Shown here: positions 21,025 to 30,568 of the stretch, one piece after another | How positions within the stretch are numbered: the first letter of the stretch is position 1 | How the letters are laid out: every line of letters begins with the position of its first letter | Source: Gemmobacter megaterium | Lineage (GTDB): Bacteria; Pseudomonadota; Alphaproteobacteria; Rhodobacterales; Rhodobacteraceae | Direction: 5' to 3' | NCBI RefSeq assembly: GCF_900156815.1 | Contig: NZ_FTOT01000009.1 | Location: 1 to 64,000, forward strand | DNA: 64,000 nucleotides | The notes under the pieces: generated by a model | What the model was told of the DNA's origin: nothing | The model's input: the letters and a program-made list of their open reading frames with translations, nothing else | Database searches by the model: none | Position numbers and translations under genes: made by a program

Positions 21025-21042
21025 CGCGCAGGTAGCTGCGCG
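21025..21042 (+). terminator. Hairpin after the histidine kinase gene
   Basis: CGCGCAG pairs with CTGCGCG around GTAG, 24 nt after the kinase stop in a convergent gap. It lacks a T run, so termination is only suggested. Confidence 0.35.
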
Positions 21043-21143
21043 CGCCGCGCCGCTGCCTTCGGGCCATGGCGCCACCGGAACGCGCGACGTCAAAGCCCGA
21101 GGCGCTCCGGCAGGCCATCTGGTTTGGCCCCCCGTCCAGTGCC

Positions 21144-21731
21144 TCAGCGCGCCATGGCGCGTTGATAGGCCGGGCGTTCGCGCATCTGCGTCAGATACTC
21201 CTCCAACGCCGGCTCACTGATCGGGAATTTTGCACCTTTGGCCCAGATCAGGCAATGCGCCAGCAGGATGTCGGGGACGGTCATCCGATCGCCCATCAGA
21301 AACGGCCCGTTCCCCATGCGTGCGATCAGCGCCTTCTGGCTGCGCTCGAACTCCCATTTGAGCGACTCCTTGATCTCCGGCTTCCGGCGCTCCTCTGGCA
21401 GGATGAAGCTGTGACGGGCGGCCATCCACAGAACCGCGTCAAATTCATCCAGCAGGAAGTGGAGCAGACTGTCTTGCCGCGCCCGTTCCAGCGTGCCTGC
21501 GGGATAGGTCAGATCGCCGTGGCGATCGGCCAGAAACTGCATGATCGCCGCAGAATCAATGATTGGCGCACCATCCACCAGCAGAACCGGAACTTTCCCC
21601 GCCGGATTGTGGGCCAGTACGGCATCGGTGCGTGGCCCCGTTGCGTCATGTTCATAGGCTTGCCCGAGTTCCTCCAGCATCCAAAGCACGCGGGCGGCGC
21701 GGCTTTTGGACGTTCCGATGACCTTGTACAT
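21144..21731 (-). CDS. Glutathione S-transferase family protein
   Basis: This 195-residue protein starts MYKVIGTSKSRAARVLWMLE. The serine in TSKSRA is at the usual GSH-activating position. NPAGKVPVLLVDG holds the cis-proline loop, and DSAAIMQFLADRHG is the GSH-binding element. The C-terminal all-helical domain includes FLMGDRMTVPDILLAHCLIW, the N-capping box. The substrate cannot be told. ATG 21731 has GGAGGGG upstream. It stands alone between holA and the kinase gene. Confidence 0.9.
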   Translation of the reverse strand: MYKVIGTSKSRAARVLWMLEELGQAYEHDATGPRTDAVLAHNPAGKVPVLLVDGAPIIDSAAIMQFLADRHGDLTYPAGTLERARQDSLLHFLLDEFDAVLWMAARHSFILPEERRKPEIKESLKWEFERSQKALIARMGNGPFLMGDRMTVPDILLAHCLIWAKGAKFPISEPALEEYLTQMRERPAYQRAMAR

Positions 21732-21798
21732 GGTGCCCCTCCTCCTTGGTCGGGGCATCTGACGCCACGGCAGGCGTGCGCGCAAGCGGCACGTTGCG

Positions 21799-22827
21799 TC
21801 AGCGCCGCGCGTCGGCCAGACCGGCCAGCCGCAACAGCATCCGTTCCACCAGCGCCATGCCCGGTGCCTTGCTGGCAGAGCGCAGCGTCATGTCGGTTTC
21901 CACGATCAACGCCATCGCCTGTTCCAGCCGATCAGGGCCAAACCCTCGGGCCTGACGCAGCATCTTGTCGCGCCGTGGCCCAAAGACGGGGGGGCGCATC
22001 CGGGCGATGCCCGCTGCCGGACCTCCGGGGTCCGAGGCAGCCGCATGTAACGCACGGAAATGCTGCAAGGCGCGAATGGCCAGGGTGACAGGGGCCACCC
22101 CCTGCCCCTCCAGTCGCAGCATCAGGGCACCGACATCGCGGCGTCGCCCTTCGGCTGCTGCATGGAGGATATCGTCCACCTCGGCTTCGACAGTTGCGGG
22201 CGCACAGGCTGCAACTTCGGCGCTGCTCAAAGGCGAGTCGTCGCCCCATTTGTACAGGCCGATCTTTTCCACCGTCTGACGAAAATCACCGGGGTCCAGA
22301 TCGCGCGCCAGGGCAACCAGATCCTTCATCGCGCCGCCACCCACGGCCGCCAGACCTGCGCGGCGCAGCTCATCTTCGATTTCGGCTTGGGTCGGCGGAT
22401 CGTCGTAGAGTGCAATGGCCGGGGCGTTCGGGTGGGTTTCGAACAGCTTTCGCAACGCGGACTTGGCCGCCAGCAATCCCGCAGTCACCACGATCTGGGC
22501 ATCGCCCTGCCGCCAGTCGGCCAATGCGGCCCCGATCACCCCGACCAGCCCGTCGCCCGCATCCTCGACCAGCGCGACCCGCGCACCCGGAAAGAAGCCT
22601 TGCGCCTTTACGGCATCCTGCAATGCGGCCGGATCGCGGCGCAGGTCTGCGGCGGCTATCCGGGTCAGGCGCATTTCAGCTTCGCCTTCGGGGCCCACGA
22701 TGGCGGCGACCGCTTGCTGCCGCTTCATCGCAACCCGCATGGGATCGGCGCCATAGATCAGGAACCCAGCCGCGTTCAACGCCGGTTTGGCCAGAAACCG
22801 CGCGGCTTCGCCCCCCGCCAGCTTCAT
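21799..22827 (-). CDS. holA: DNA polymerase III subunit delta
   Basis: This 342-residue protein matches HolA, the clamp-loader subunit that opens the beta clamp. It shows FLIYGADPMRVAMKRQQAV at the start, then FFPGARVALVEDAGDGLV, IVVTAGLLAAKSALRKLFET, ALYDDPP, and a C-terminal helical collar. The ATG overlaps the lptE stop (ATGA). The order leuS-lptE-holA is conserved in many proteobacteria, which supports the call more than any single motif. Confidence 0.9.
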   Translation of the reverse strand: MKLAGGEAARFLAKPALNAAGFLIYGADPMRVAMKRQQAVAAIVGPEGEAEMRLTRIAAADLRRDPAALQDAVKAQGFFPGARVALVEDAGDGLVGVIGAALADWRQGDAQIVVTAGLLAAKSALRKLFETHPNAPAIALYDDPPTQAEIEDELRRAGLAAVGGGAMKDLVALARDLDPGDFRQTVEKIGLYKWGDDSPLSSAEVAACAPATVEAEVDDILHAAAEGRRRDVGALMLRLEGQGVAPVTLAIRALQHFRALHAAASDPGGPAAGIARMRPPVFGPRRDKMLRQARGFGPDRLEQAMALIVETDMTLRSASKAPGMALVERMLLRLAGLADARR

Positions 22828-23309
22828 TGCGGGGCGGCGGCGATCAGCCGGGCGACAACCTGATCGGCCAGAATGACCATCAGCCGCCGATGGGCATCCT
22901 GTTCCGCCGACAGGGTCGCAACAGTAGACCCCGAGGTGGACCAACTGGTAAAGCTGTCGGCGTTGCCCGAGGTGACGGTTTCACCATTTTCAAGACGCAC
23001 CAACGCATAGCGGGCGCTGCCCTTGAGCGTATAGCGCGTGATGGCGCCGGTCGGGGTGATCCCCGCACCGACGGGTTCGGCCGCGACCGACCAGTCCAGC
23101 CGAAACCGTGGGACAGTGGCGCGGCCCAGCCGATCCTCCAGCCGATTGGCAAAATCGAAACCATTCCGGTCGGCGGGGTCGGCGAGCACCACGGCGCCAC
23201 GCAGGGCATGAGCCGCGCCGCCCGGTGCATGGGCAGGGGAAAAGCCGCAGGCCGCCAGCGGGGCGGCGGCCAGCAGGCCCAGAACTTTGCGGCGGTCAGA
23301 CCACGACAT
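22824..23309 (-). CDS. lptE: LPS-assembly lipoprotein LptE
   Basis: This 161-residue protein has a twin-Arg-like start ([19 protein letters not shown]) with a lipobox LAAC and lipidation at C21. The rest is short beta strands and helices ([57 protein letters not shown]). LptE sits as a plug in the LptD barrel that delivers LPS to the outer leaflet. It overlaps the end of leuS by 14 nt and holA by 4 nt, forming a coupled trio. Confidence 0.9.
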   Translation of the reverse strand: MSWSDRRKVLGLLAAAPLAACGFSPAHAPGGAAHALRGAVVLADPADRNGFDFANRLEDRLGRATVPRFRLDWSVAAEPVGAGITPTGAITRYTLKGSARYALVRLENGETVTSGNADSFTSWSTSGSTVATLSAEQDAHRRLMVILADQVVARLIAAAPQ

Positions 23310-25851
23310 TGACGATGCGCCCCGGAACGACGATCAGCTTCCTGATGGGCTGACCGGCCATGAAACGGATCACATCTTCATTCGCCAGCGCGATCTTTTC
23401 AACCTCGGAGGCGGGCATATCCTTGGGCACGCTGATTTCCGCCCGCCGCTTGCCGTTGATCTGCACCGGCAGCACCACAGTGTCATCGACCAGCAGCGCC
23501 GGATCCGCCACGGGCCAGGGCGCCTGAGCGCAAAGCCCCTCGCCGCCCTGGGCTTTCCAGATCGATTCGGCGATATGCGGCGTCATTGGCGACATCAGCT
23601 TGGCCAACACCCGCATCGCCGCCTGCATCGCGGGTTTCGAGGCTTCGGCCTTCAGCACAGTGTTGGTAAAGGCATACAGCGCCGCGATGGCCTTGTTGAA
23701 GGCAAAGCCTTCGATGCTGCGCGTCACCTCGTCGATGGTCTTGTGGGTCGCGCGGTGCAGGGCATCGTCGTCGCCCGTGGCTGTGGCATCCATGTCCAGC
23801 ACGCGCGAACACAGGTTCCAGACCCGGTTGAGGTGCTTGAAGGTGGCATCGGCCCCGGCGGCCGTCCATTCCACGTCCCGCTCGGGTGGGCTGTCCGACA
23901 TCACGAACCAGCGCGCGGTATCGGCACCGTATTCCGCGATGATGTTCATCGGATCGACGACGTTCTTCTTGGATTTCGACATCTTGGCCGAGGGGATGAT
24001 CTCGACCGCCGTGCCATCCTTCAGCGTGGCGCCTGCTTCGCTGCGGATCACGTCTTCGGGCAGGTGATACACGGGCCGGCCGTTGGCATCGCGCGTCAGG
24101 TAGATTTCGTGCGTCACCATCCCTTGGGTGAACAGGGCGTTGAACGGCTCGATCGCCTTGGCGGGCAGGTGGCCGGTCTTGTGCATCGCGCGGGCGAAAA
24201 AGCGTGAATACAGCAGGTGCAGGATCGCGTGTTCGATGCCGCCGATATACTGGTCGACGTTCATCCAGTACTCGACCTCTGCCGCATCGGTCGGCGTGGT
24301 GGCGCGCGGCGCGGTGAAGCGGGCGTAATACCAGGACGAATCGACAAACGTATCCATCGTGTCCGTCTCGCGCCGGGCCGGTTTGCCGCATTGCGGGCAA
24401 GCACAGTCGCGCCAGGTCGGGTGCCGGTCCAGCGGATTGCCGGGCAGATCGAAGGTCACATCATCGGGCAGGCGGACCGGCAGGTTTTCCTTGCGCTCGG
24501 GCACCACGCCGCAATCTGCGCAATGCACCACCGGAATCGGGCAGCCCCAGTAACGCTGGCGCGACAGGCCCCAGTCGCGCAGGCGGAACTTGGTCACCCC
24601 CTGGCCAAAGCCCTTGGCCTCGGCCAGGGCGATGGCATCCAGAATGCCCTGCTCGCCGGTTTTCACCTCGGCCCCGGCGACGTTGCGGACATAGCGCACA
24701 CGTTCGGATTTCATCGGGATGAAGGGCTCGGTCAAACTCGTTTCATCCGCGCCATCGGCGACGAAGACGGGGGGAATCGGCAGGCCGTATTTCGTGGCAA
24801 ACTCGAAGTCGCGTGCATCATGCGCCGGACAGCCAAAGATCGCGCCGGTGCCGTAATCCATCAGGATGAAATTGGCGATCCACACCGGCAATTCCCAGGT
24901 CGGATCCAGCGGGTGGCGGACGCGCAGCCCTGTGTCGAACCCGATCTTTTCCGCCGTCTCGATTTCCTCGGCGGTGGTGCCGCCCTTGCGGCATTCGGCG
25001 ATAAAGGCGGCAATTTCAGGGCTTTGCGCCTCCAGCACCTTGGCCAGCGGGTGGTCGGCGGCAATGGCGGCAAAGCTGGCACCCAGCAGGGTATCGGGGC
25101 GGGTGGTATAAACCTCGATCCGTTCGAATCCCTCGGGGGCGTTCACGGTGTCAAAGGCGAATTGCAGGCCCTGCGACTTGCCGATCCAGTTCGCCTGCAT
25201 CAGGCGCACCTTTTCGGGCCAGTCCTTCAACCCGTCCAGCGCCGACAGCAGTTCTTCGGAATAGTCCGAGATCTTGAAGAACCACTGCACCAGCTCGCGC
25301 CGTTCCACCGGGGCGCCCGACCGCCAGCCCTTGCCGTCGATCACCTGTTCATTGGCCAGAACGGTCATATCGACCGGATCCCAGTTCACCACCGCCGCCT
25401 TGCGGTAGACCAGGCCCTTTTCCAGCATGTCCAGGAACATGGCCTGTTGCTGGCCGTAATATTCCGGGTCGCAGGTGGCGAATTCGCGGCTCCAGTCGAT
25501 GGACAGGCCCAGCGGTTTCATCTGGCCCTTCATCACTGCGATGTTGTTGTAGGTCCAGGTGCCGGGGTGGCCGCCCTGTTCCATCGCGGCGTTCTCGGCC
25601 GGCATCCCGAAGGCATCCCAGCCCATCGGATGCAGCACCGAATAGCCCTGCGCCAGTTTGGTGCGCGCCACCACGTCCCCCATGGTATAGTTGCGCACAT
25701 GCCCCATGTGGATGCGTCCCGACGGATAGGGGAACATCTCCAGCACGTAATATTTCGGCTTGGCGGGGTCTGCCTTGGCGGTAAAGGCCCCGGCCTCGTC
25801 CCACGCGGCCTGCCATTTGGGTTCGATTTCGGAGGGCGTATAGCGGGACAT
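23296..25851 (-). CDS. leuS: Leucyl-tRNA synthetase
   Basis: This 851-residue class I synthetase has the HIGH signature as HMGH (48-51) and KMSKS in [15 protein letters not shown]. Its CP1 editing domain includes [20 protein letters not shown] and [13 protein letters not shown] zinc-type segment CADCGVV...CPQCG and the anticodon-binding C-terminus are present. Length is normal. ATG 25851 begins [14 protein letters not shown], the family start; the frame is open upstream through the DUF3576 region without homology. A terminator hairpin lies between the upstream DUF3576 gene and leuS, so leuS-lptE-holA likely has its own promoter. Confidence 0.97.
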   Translation of the reverse strand: MSRYTPSEIEPKWQAAWDEAGAFTAKADPAKPKYYVLEMFPYPSGRIHMGHVRNYTMGDVVARTKLAQGYSVLHPMGWDAFGMPAENAAMEQGGHPGTWTYNNIAVMKGQMKPLGLSIDWSREFATCDPEYYGQQQAMFLDMLEKGLVYRKAAVVNWDPVDMTVLANEQVIDGKGWRSGAPVERRELVQWFFKISDYSEELLSALDGLKDWPEKVRLMQANWIGKSQGLQFAFDTVNAPEGFERIEVYTTRPDTLLGASFAAIAADHPLAKVLEAQSPEIAAFIAECRKGGTTAEEIETAEKIGFDTGLRVRHPLDPTWELPVWIANFILMDYGTGAIFGCPAHDARDFEFATKYGLPIPPVFVADGADETSLTEPFIPMKSERVRYVRNVAGAEVKTGEQGILDAIALAEAKGFGQGVTKFRLRDWGLSRQRYWGCPIPVVHCADCGVVPERKENLPVRLPDDVTFDLPGNPLDRHPTWRDCACPQCGKPARRETDTMDTFVDSSWYYARFTAPRATTPTDAAEVEYWMNVDQYIGGIEHAILHLLYSRFFARAMHKTGHLPAKAIEPFNALFTQGMVTHEIYLTRDANGRPVYHLPEDVIRSEAGATLKDGTAVEIIPSAKMSKSKKNVVDPMNIIAEYGADTARWFVMSDSPPERDVEWTAAGADATFKHLNRVWNLCSRVLDMDATATGDDDALHRATHKTIDEVTRSIEGFAFNKAIAALYAFTNTVLKAEASKPAMQAAMRVLAKLMSPMTPHIAESIWKAQGGEGLCAQAPWPVADPALLVDDTVVLPVQINGKRRAEISVPKDMPASEVEKIALANEDVIRFMAGQPIRKLIVVPGRIVNVVV

Positions 25852-25870
25852 GCGAAGGGTTCCTGTCAGT

Positions 25871-25898
25871 GAAAACGCCGGGCACATCGGCCCGGCGT
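25871..25898 (-). terminator. Terminator of the DUF3576 lipoprotein gene
   Basis: ACGCCGGG (25875-25882) pairs with CCCGGCGT (25891-25898) with an 8-nt loop. On the minus strand it is followed by TTTTC. It lies between the DUF3576 stop and the leuS start, both on the minus strand. Confidence 0.7.
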
Positions 25899-25934
25899 GG
25901 TTATATCCGTCATCGCGGCGAATGCCAGTGCCGG

Positions 25935-26486
25935 TTACAGCCGCGAATCGCGCACCCGAAGCTCGCGCGCGCGTGTCAGAATGGCATCCTCGACCGCGCG
26001 CACCGTTTCCGGCGCCACCGGCCCGCCGCCACGTGTCTGGATCGCCACCTTGAGCGACCGCGCATCCAGCGCCGGGTCCGAAATATAGATCGTGGCGCGA
26101 TAGGCGCGTCCGCCGCCGGGTGGCGTGCCATAGCCGGTCGAGATTACGCCCGTGAACGGGTCTACCGTTTCCACAGGCAGGAACGACAGCGCATCCAGCG
26201 AGGCATTCCACAGATAGCGGTTCACGCGGGTGCCCACATCCACTTCGCTGCGGGCGCGGAACAGATCGCCCAGCACGCCGCGGCGCGCGGTCAGCGGTGT
26301 CTGGCTGCGGGCAAGCTGTGCGCGTTCTTCGCGCGACATGGCTTCGTTCAGGGCCTCGGCTTCGGCGCGATCTGCTGCCGTTCCGGGCAGCCCGCGCGAA
26401 AACAGGCCCCCACCGCCGCCGCATCCGGCCAGCGCAAGAACCACCGCGCTGGTGATCGCAAGGCGAAAACGGGTTGGAACTGTCAT
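25935..26486 (-). CDS. DUF3576 lipoprotein
   Basis: This 183-residue protein starts [16 protein letters not shown] with lipobox LAGC (lipidated C22). A Gly run is followed by a helical linker. The conserved core reads [20 protein letters not shown], then [19 protein letters not shown] and [20 protein letters not shown]. This is the DUF3576 family of alphaproteobacterial outer-membrane-associated lipoproteins, of unknown function. ATG 26486 is chosen because GGAGG lies just upstream; the frame opens 18 codons earlier without a signal. It is divergent from the porin gene. Confidence 0.85.
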   Translation of the reverse strand: MTVPTRFRLAITSAVVLALAGCGGGGGLFSRGLPGTAADRAEAEALNEAMSREERAQLARSQTPLTARRGVLGDLFRARSEVDVGTRVNRYLWNASLDALSFLPVETVDPFTGVISTGYGTPPGGGRAYRATIYISDPALDARSLKVAIQTRGGGPVAPETVRAVEDAILTRARELRVRDSRL

Positions 26487-26784
26487 GGGCGGCCTCCGAT
26501 CCGATGGGAACTGTCTAGCCGAGGGGGCGCAGGTGGACAAGCCCTTGCAGGTCGGGGAAAACCGCGCCCTCGCACGCGCGTACGGAAAGAAGGCCGGAAA
26601 CGCTGCGCTGCGGCGTCAGTTGGGTGGCCTGGGGCAGTGTGGCATGTCTGCACCACGCATCATTCGAGTTCGCAGCGGGCTGCGCGTTGGCGTTGCAATC
26701 GTGGGCCGCTGGGAGGAAACAAGGGGCATACCCAATTCGGATTCCCCTGAGTTGGGCGCACCTTTGACACAACGAGGGAAAACG
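26487..26784. other. 298-nt divergent intergenic region, DUF3576/porin
   Basis: No gene is seen. It should carry the rightward porin promoter and leader plus the leftward DUF3576 promoter. Just before the porin ATG is GAGGGAAAACG, its ribosome site. I could not pick a convincing -35/-10 pair by eye. Confidence 0.4.
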
Positions 26785-27732
26785 ATGAAAAAGTTTCTGA
26801 TCGCCACCACCGCGCTGACGCTGTCGGCTGGCGTGGCCGCTGCTGAAGTGAAATTCGGTGGCGACGCTCGTCTGGGCATGAACTACGATGGCAGCCGTGT
26901 TGCTCCGGCCCAGTCGAAAACCTGGCTGGAAAAGCGCGTCACCATCAACATCGACGCGTCGACCACCGCTGACAACGGCGTGACCTTCGGTGCCCGCGTT
27001 CGTCTGCGTTCGGACGAGGTTGCCGGTACCGCAGTGAACGGCGCTCGCGTCTTCGTTCGCGCTGGTGGCCTGACCGTTGCTGGCGGCAACATCCTGGGCG
27101 CCATCGAATCGATGCCCGGCGTCTACGCTCCGTCGGTTGGTCTGACCGGTCTGGCATGGTCGGGCATGGTGACCAACGTCACCGGCCGTTACTTCGACTG
27201 GGATGCTTACAGCTCGCGCGGCAACGGCGCCGAAGGTCTGGAAGTCATCTACACCATGGGTGACTTCACCGGCCACGTGTCGTACTCGTCCACCAAGCTG
27301 GTCGGCGTTGGCGGTGCAACCGTCGACACCCTGAGCGCCTACGGTGCCTACAAGTTCTCGGGCTGGACCGTTGCTCTGGGTCTGGCTGACGGCGATGCCG
27401 TCAACGACAGCTCGGACAAGATCGTCCTGACCGTCGGTGGCAAAATCGGCGACTTCGGTGTTGGCTTCGGCGCTGCCCGCAACGGCAAAGGCGTGAGCAA
27501 AGTGAACAAGTTCGCGATCAACGGTTCGTACGCCATGGGCGCGACCACGATCTCGGGCTATGTCGCTTCGGAAAGCGGCCACGGCGCTGCTGCTGCCGTT
27601 CCGGCAGCGAAAACCACCTTCGGTCTGGGCGCGTCCTACGACCTCGGCGGTGGTGCCTCGATCGTTGGTGGCGTCGAGCGCACCAACGCGAAAAAAGCCC
27701 GCGCCGACCTGGGTGTGAGCTTCCGCTTCTGA
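26785..27732 (+). CDS. Rhodobacter-type outer-membrane porin
   Basis: This 315-residue protein has a clear signal peptide (MKKFLIATTALTLSAGVAAA, cleavage after residue 20). It continues as alternating beta strands (EVKFGGDARLGMNY, VTINIDASTTADNGVTFGAR, GLEVIYTMGDFTGHVSYSST, ATISGYVA-like segments). It ends SFRF, with the terminal Phe recognised by the BAM machinery. It should form a trimeric 16-strand general diffusion pore. Codon use differs from neighbours, with many GCT, CGT and GGT codons, as in very highly expressed genes. A strong terminator follows. It is a single-gene unit. Confidence 0.93.
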   Translation: MKKFLIATTALTLSAGVAAAEVKFGGDARLGMNYDGSRVAPAQSKTWLEKRVTINIDASTTADNGVTFGARVRLRSDEVAGTAVNGARVFVRAGGLTVAGGNILGAIESMPGVYAPSVGLTGLAWSGMVTNVTGRYFDWDAYSSRGNGAEGLEVIYTMGDFTGHVSYSSTKLVGVGGATVDTLSAYGAYKFSGWTVALGLADGDAVNDSSDKIVLTVGGKIGDFGVGFGAARNGKGVSKVNKFAINGSYAMGATTISGYVASESGHGAAAAVPAAKTTFGLGASYDLGGGASIVGGVERTNAKKARADLGVSFRF

Positions 27733-27752
27733 TCCTCAGGGATCATTGCGGG

Positions 27753-27779
27753 AAAGAGCGGGCGCAAGCCCGCTCTTTT
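27753..27779 (+). terminator. Strong rho-independent terminator after the porin gene
   Basis: AAAGAGCGGGC (27753-27763) pairs with GCCCGCTCTTT (27768-27778) around GCAA and runs into TTTTCTTTT. It lies 20 nt after the porin stop. Confidence 0.93.
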
Positions 27780-27810
27780 CTTTTGTGACAGAGCCTTGCA
27801 AGAGGTTGCC

Positions 27811-28464
27811 ATGGCCCTCGACGATATCATCGCCCGTATCCGCGCCGCTGAAACGGCCCATGGCCGTGTGCCCGGTTCCGTCACCCTGATCGCGGTGTCC
27901 AAGGTCCAGCCGCTCGACCGGGTGGAGTCGGTTCTCACCGCCGGTCATCGTGTGTTCGGAGAGAATTACGTGCAGGAGGCCGCAGGCAAGTGGCCCGCGT
28001 TCCGCCAGCGATTCGCAAGCGTTTCGGTTCACATGATCGGCCCTTTGCAAACGAACAAGGCCAAGCAGGCGCTTGATCTGTTCGACGCGATCCACACGCT
28101 TGACCGACCCTCCCTTGCGGACAAGCTCGCCCGTCTGGTGCAGACGCGCGGTGCCTGTCCACAGCTTTTCGTGCAGATCAACACCGGGTCCGAGCCGCAA
28201 AAGGCCGGTGTCCTGCCCGATCAGGCCGATGCGTTCATTTCCGCCTGCCGCGATCTGGATTTGCCCCTGACCGGGCTGATGTGCATCCCGCCCGAAGATC
28301 AGGATCCTGCCCCGCATTTCGCACAGCTTGCCACCCTGGCCGCCCGCAACGGCCTGTCTGGTCTGTCCATGGGCATGAGCAGCGATTTCGAAACGGCGAT
28401 TGCCCATGGCGCAACGCATGTCCGCGTCGGCTCGGCGATCTTCGGAGCTCGTGCTTACGCCTGA
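27811..28464 (+). CDS. yggS: PLP homeostasis protein YggS/PLPBP
   Basis: This 217-residue single-domain PLP carrier has the Schiff-base lysine K31 in LIAVSKVQPL. It also has FGENYVQEAAGKW, HMIGPLQTNKAK, VQINTGSEPQKAG and the phosphate-binding end LSMGMSSDFETAIAHGATHV with VRVGSAIFG. The family balances intracellular pyridoxal phosphate rather than catalysing a reaction. ATG 27811 has AAGAGG upstream. It is convergent with the DUF2798 gene, 6 nt apart. Confidence 0.94.
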   Translation: MALDDIIARIRAAETAHGRVPGSVTLIAVSKVQPLDRVESVLTAGHRVFGENYVQEAAGKWPAFRQRFASVSVHMIGPLQTNKAKQALDLFDAIHTLDRPSLADKLARLVQTRGACPQLFVQINTGSEPQKAGVLPDQADAFISACRDLDLPLTGLMCIPPEDQDPAPHFAQLATLAARNGLSGLSMGMSSDFETAIAHGATHVRVGSAIFGARAYA

Positions 28465-28470
28465 GCCTGC

Positions 28471-28707
28471 TCAGCCAGCCTGTGGCCGTGTCAGTGCGGC
28501 CACCAGCCGCCGGGTGATCGGCGCCACCACCAGAACGGCCGGAAATGCCACGGCCCAGCTTGGCAGCCACGCCCCCAAGAGCCAGCGCCGCGCCAGATCC
28601 GCATCGAGCCCGGTCGCAAGCACGGTGGAAATGCCCGAGACCATCAGGCTCATCAGCCCCGACAGGATGAAGCCGAACAGGATGGGGGCGTAACGGGCAG
28701 GGATCAT
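28471..28707 (-). CDS. DUF2798 small inner-membrane protein
   Basis: This 78-residue protein is mostly two transmembrane helices: APILFGFILSGLMSLMVSG (about 7-25) and WLPSWAVAFPAVLVVAPI (about 47-64). The spacing and the VxPxxRRLV ending fit DUF2798, whose function is unknown. ATG 28707 begins MIPARYAP; the longer open frame upstream has no such character. It is a single gene, convergent with yggS. Confidence 0.75.
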   Translation of the reverse strand: MIPARYAPILFGFILSGLMSLMVSGISTVLATGLDADLARRWLLGAWLPSWAVAFPAVLVVAPITRRLVAALTRPQAG

Positions 28708-28866
28708 GGTCGGGTCCTTGACAAGGCCCCGCGACCCTAGGTGCCGTTGTGGCGGCTGTCCATATCCGCTGGCGCAAGGCTGCATTGCGCTACTGTTGTG
28801 GCGCCTTGGTGCGCTGGCCGAAATCTCCCCGCCGCGCGGCACGCGCGGCGCCCGGCCCAAAGGGAG

Positions 28867-28886
28867 CGTCCTGCCTCGGCAGGACG
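28867..28886. terminator. Hairpin in the DUF1285-DUF2798 gap
   Basis: CGTCCTGC pairs with GCAGGACG around CTCG, within the 200-nt gap downstream of DUF1285. The gap is otherwise GC-rich and shows no gene. It may end leftward transcription of DUF1285, but has no T run. Confidence 0.35.
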
Positions 28887-28907
28887 AACGACCTGCGGGA
28901 GCGCGTT

Positions 28908-29495
28908 CTAACCGTCGAGTTCCGCCGCAGGTATCACCGGAAAGAACGCGCCCTGCGACCACAGGCCGAACCAGGGTTCTCCGTCATGGTCGGCCTCTGT
29001 GCCGATGTCCACCAGGCGGTAAAAGCTCTTGCGGTCGATCCGTGCCTCCAGCCCCCGGCGCACCATCACATAGGGCGCAGGCTCGCCCGTCGCGGGGTCG
29101 CGTTCCACCCGGATCGGATGGTCCGGCCCCGCGCTTACCACATCGTCCACATGCGTGGTGAAGGTGATGACCTGATCGCGGCCTGCGCCGGTTACGGCAA
29201 AATCCACGGCGACGAACGGCGCATCATCGACGATGAGCCCCACCTTTTCCACCGGCGTCACCAGAAAGTACTTTCCGTCCTCCAGCTTGAGGATACCGGA
29301 AAACAGCTTTACCAGCGCAGGCCGCCCGATCGGACTGCCCAGATAGAACCACGTGCCATCGCGGGCGATCCGCATGTCCAGATCGCCGCAAAAGGGCGGG
29401 TTCCAAAGATGGACCGGCGGAGGCCCCTTGCGCCCGGCTGCCCTTGCGGCCGCGGCCAGCGTATCGGCGCTGACGGGTTGCGGTTTATCTTCCAT
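28908..29495 (-). CDS. DUF1285 domain protein
   Basis: This 195-residue cytosolic protein reads PPVHLWNPPFCGDLDMRIAR, DGTWFYLGSPIGRPALVKLF, SGILKLEDGKYFLVTPVEKV and a C-terminal RKSFYRLVDIGTEA. This is the DUF1285 beta-rich fold, with no known reaction. I took ATG 29495 (MEDKPQPV); an upstream ATG adds 19 polar residues. It is divergent from the MoxR operon with a 71-nt gap. Confidence 0.87.
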   Translation of the reverse strand: MEDKPQPVSADTLAAAARAAGRKGPPPVHLWNPPFCGDLDMRIARDGTWFYLGSPIGRPALVKLFSGILKLEDGKYFLVTPVEKVGLIVDDAPFVAVDFAVTGAGRDQVITFTTHVDDVVSAGPDHPIRVERDPATGEPAPYVMVRRGLEARIDRKSFYRLVDIGTEADHDGEPWFGLWSQGAFFPVIPAAELDG

Positions 29496-29566
29496 CACTC
29501 TTTTGCCATTTGTGCCCGAGGCATTAGTTTGCTTTCCTGCATCATAGGACATTCAGGGGATTTGTC

Positions 29567-30568
29567 ATGGCTGACGCGCTGGTTGCAGAGATCGAAGCAC
29601 TTGGGACGACGCTGGCGGCGGCGCGCGCTTCGGTCAACCGGCGATTCATCGGGCAGGGCCAGGTGGTCGATCTGGTGATTTCCTCCATGCTCTGCGGGGG
29701 ACATGCCCTGTTGGTCGGCCTGCCGGGGCTGGGCAAGACGCGGCTGGTCGATACCCTGTCCACCGTGATGGGGCTGCGGGGCAACCGCATCCAGTTCACC
29801 CCCGATCTGATGCCTGCCGACATTCTGGGGTCCGAAGTGCTGGAGACCGCAGCCGATGGCAGCCGCGCCTTTCGTTTCATCGAGGGGCCGGTGTTCTGTC
29901 AGTTGTTGATGGCCGACGAGATCAACCGCGCCAGCCCGCGCACCCAATCCGCGCTGTTGCAGGCGATGCAGGAGAAAGAGGTCACGGTCGGCGGTGTGCA
30001 TCGCGCGCTGGGGCGGCCGTTCCATGTGCTGGCCACCCAGAACCCCATCGAGCAAGAGGGCACCTATCCATTGCCCGAGGCGCAGCTGGACCGTTTTCTG
30101 GTGCAGGTCAATGTGCCCTATCCTGACCGCGAGACCGAACGCGCCGTGCTGATCGCCACGACCGGGGCCGAGGATACGCTGTCCGAACAGGTCTTTACCG
30201 CCGAAACCCTGCTGGCGGCGCAGATGCTGCTGCGGCGGATGCCGGTGGGGGATCAGGTCGTCGAGAGCATCCTAGATCTGGTGCGCGCCTGCCGTCCGGG
30301 CGAGGCCGATGGCATGAAGGATCTGGGCAACAGTCTTGCCTGGGGGCCGGGGCCGCGCGCGGCCCAGGCGCTGATGCTGATGGTGCGGGCGCGGGCGCTG
30401 CTGGATGGCCGTCTTGCCCCCAGCCTGGATGATGTCGCCGCCATGGCGCAGCCCGTGCTGATCCACCGTATGGCGCTGAACTTTGCCGCCCGCCAGCGGG
30501 GCGAGGATCTGGCGGCCCTGATTGCCCGTGTGACGATGCGTGTCTTGCAGGTCGAGGCCGCCGCGTGA
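29567..30568 (+). CDS. MoxR-type AAA+ ATPase
   Basis: This 333-residue protein has Walker A GLPGLGKT (51-58), the MoxR block LMPADILGSEVLE, Walker B LLMADEINRASPRTQSALLQ, MQEKEVTVGG, sensor 1 VLATQNPIEQEGTYPLPEAQ and the C-terminal lid. MoxR ATPases act as chaperone-like remodelers working with DUF58 and VWA-type partners. Those partners follow here: the DUF58 gene starts within this gene's stop codon (GTGA). It is the first gene of a four-gene operon. Confidence 0.92.
   Translation: MADALVAEIEALGTTLAAARASVNRRFIGQGQVVDLVISSMLCGGHALLVGLPGLGKTRLVDTLSTVMGLRGNRIQFTPDLMPADILGSEVLETAADGSRAFRFIEGPVFCQLLMADEINRASPRTQSALLQAMQEKEVTVGGVHRALGRPFHVLATQNPIEQEGTYPLPEAQLDRFLVQVNVPYPDRETERAVLIATTGAEDTLSEQVFTAETLLAAQMLLRRMPVGDQVVESILDLVRACRPGEADGMKDLGNSLAWGPGPRAAQALMLMVRARALLDGRLAPSLDDVAAMAQPVLIHRMALNFAARQRGEDLAALIARVTMRVLQVEAAA

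Noticed and set aside
26764-26769. TTGACA as the porin -35 element
   Set aside because: It lies only about 15 nt before the start codon, overlapping the ribosome-binding region, so it cannot be a -35 box for this gene.
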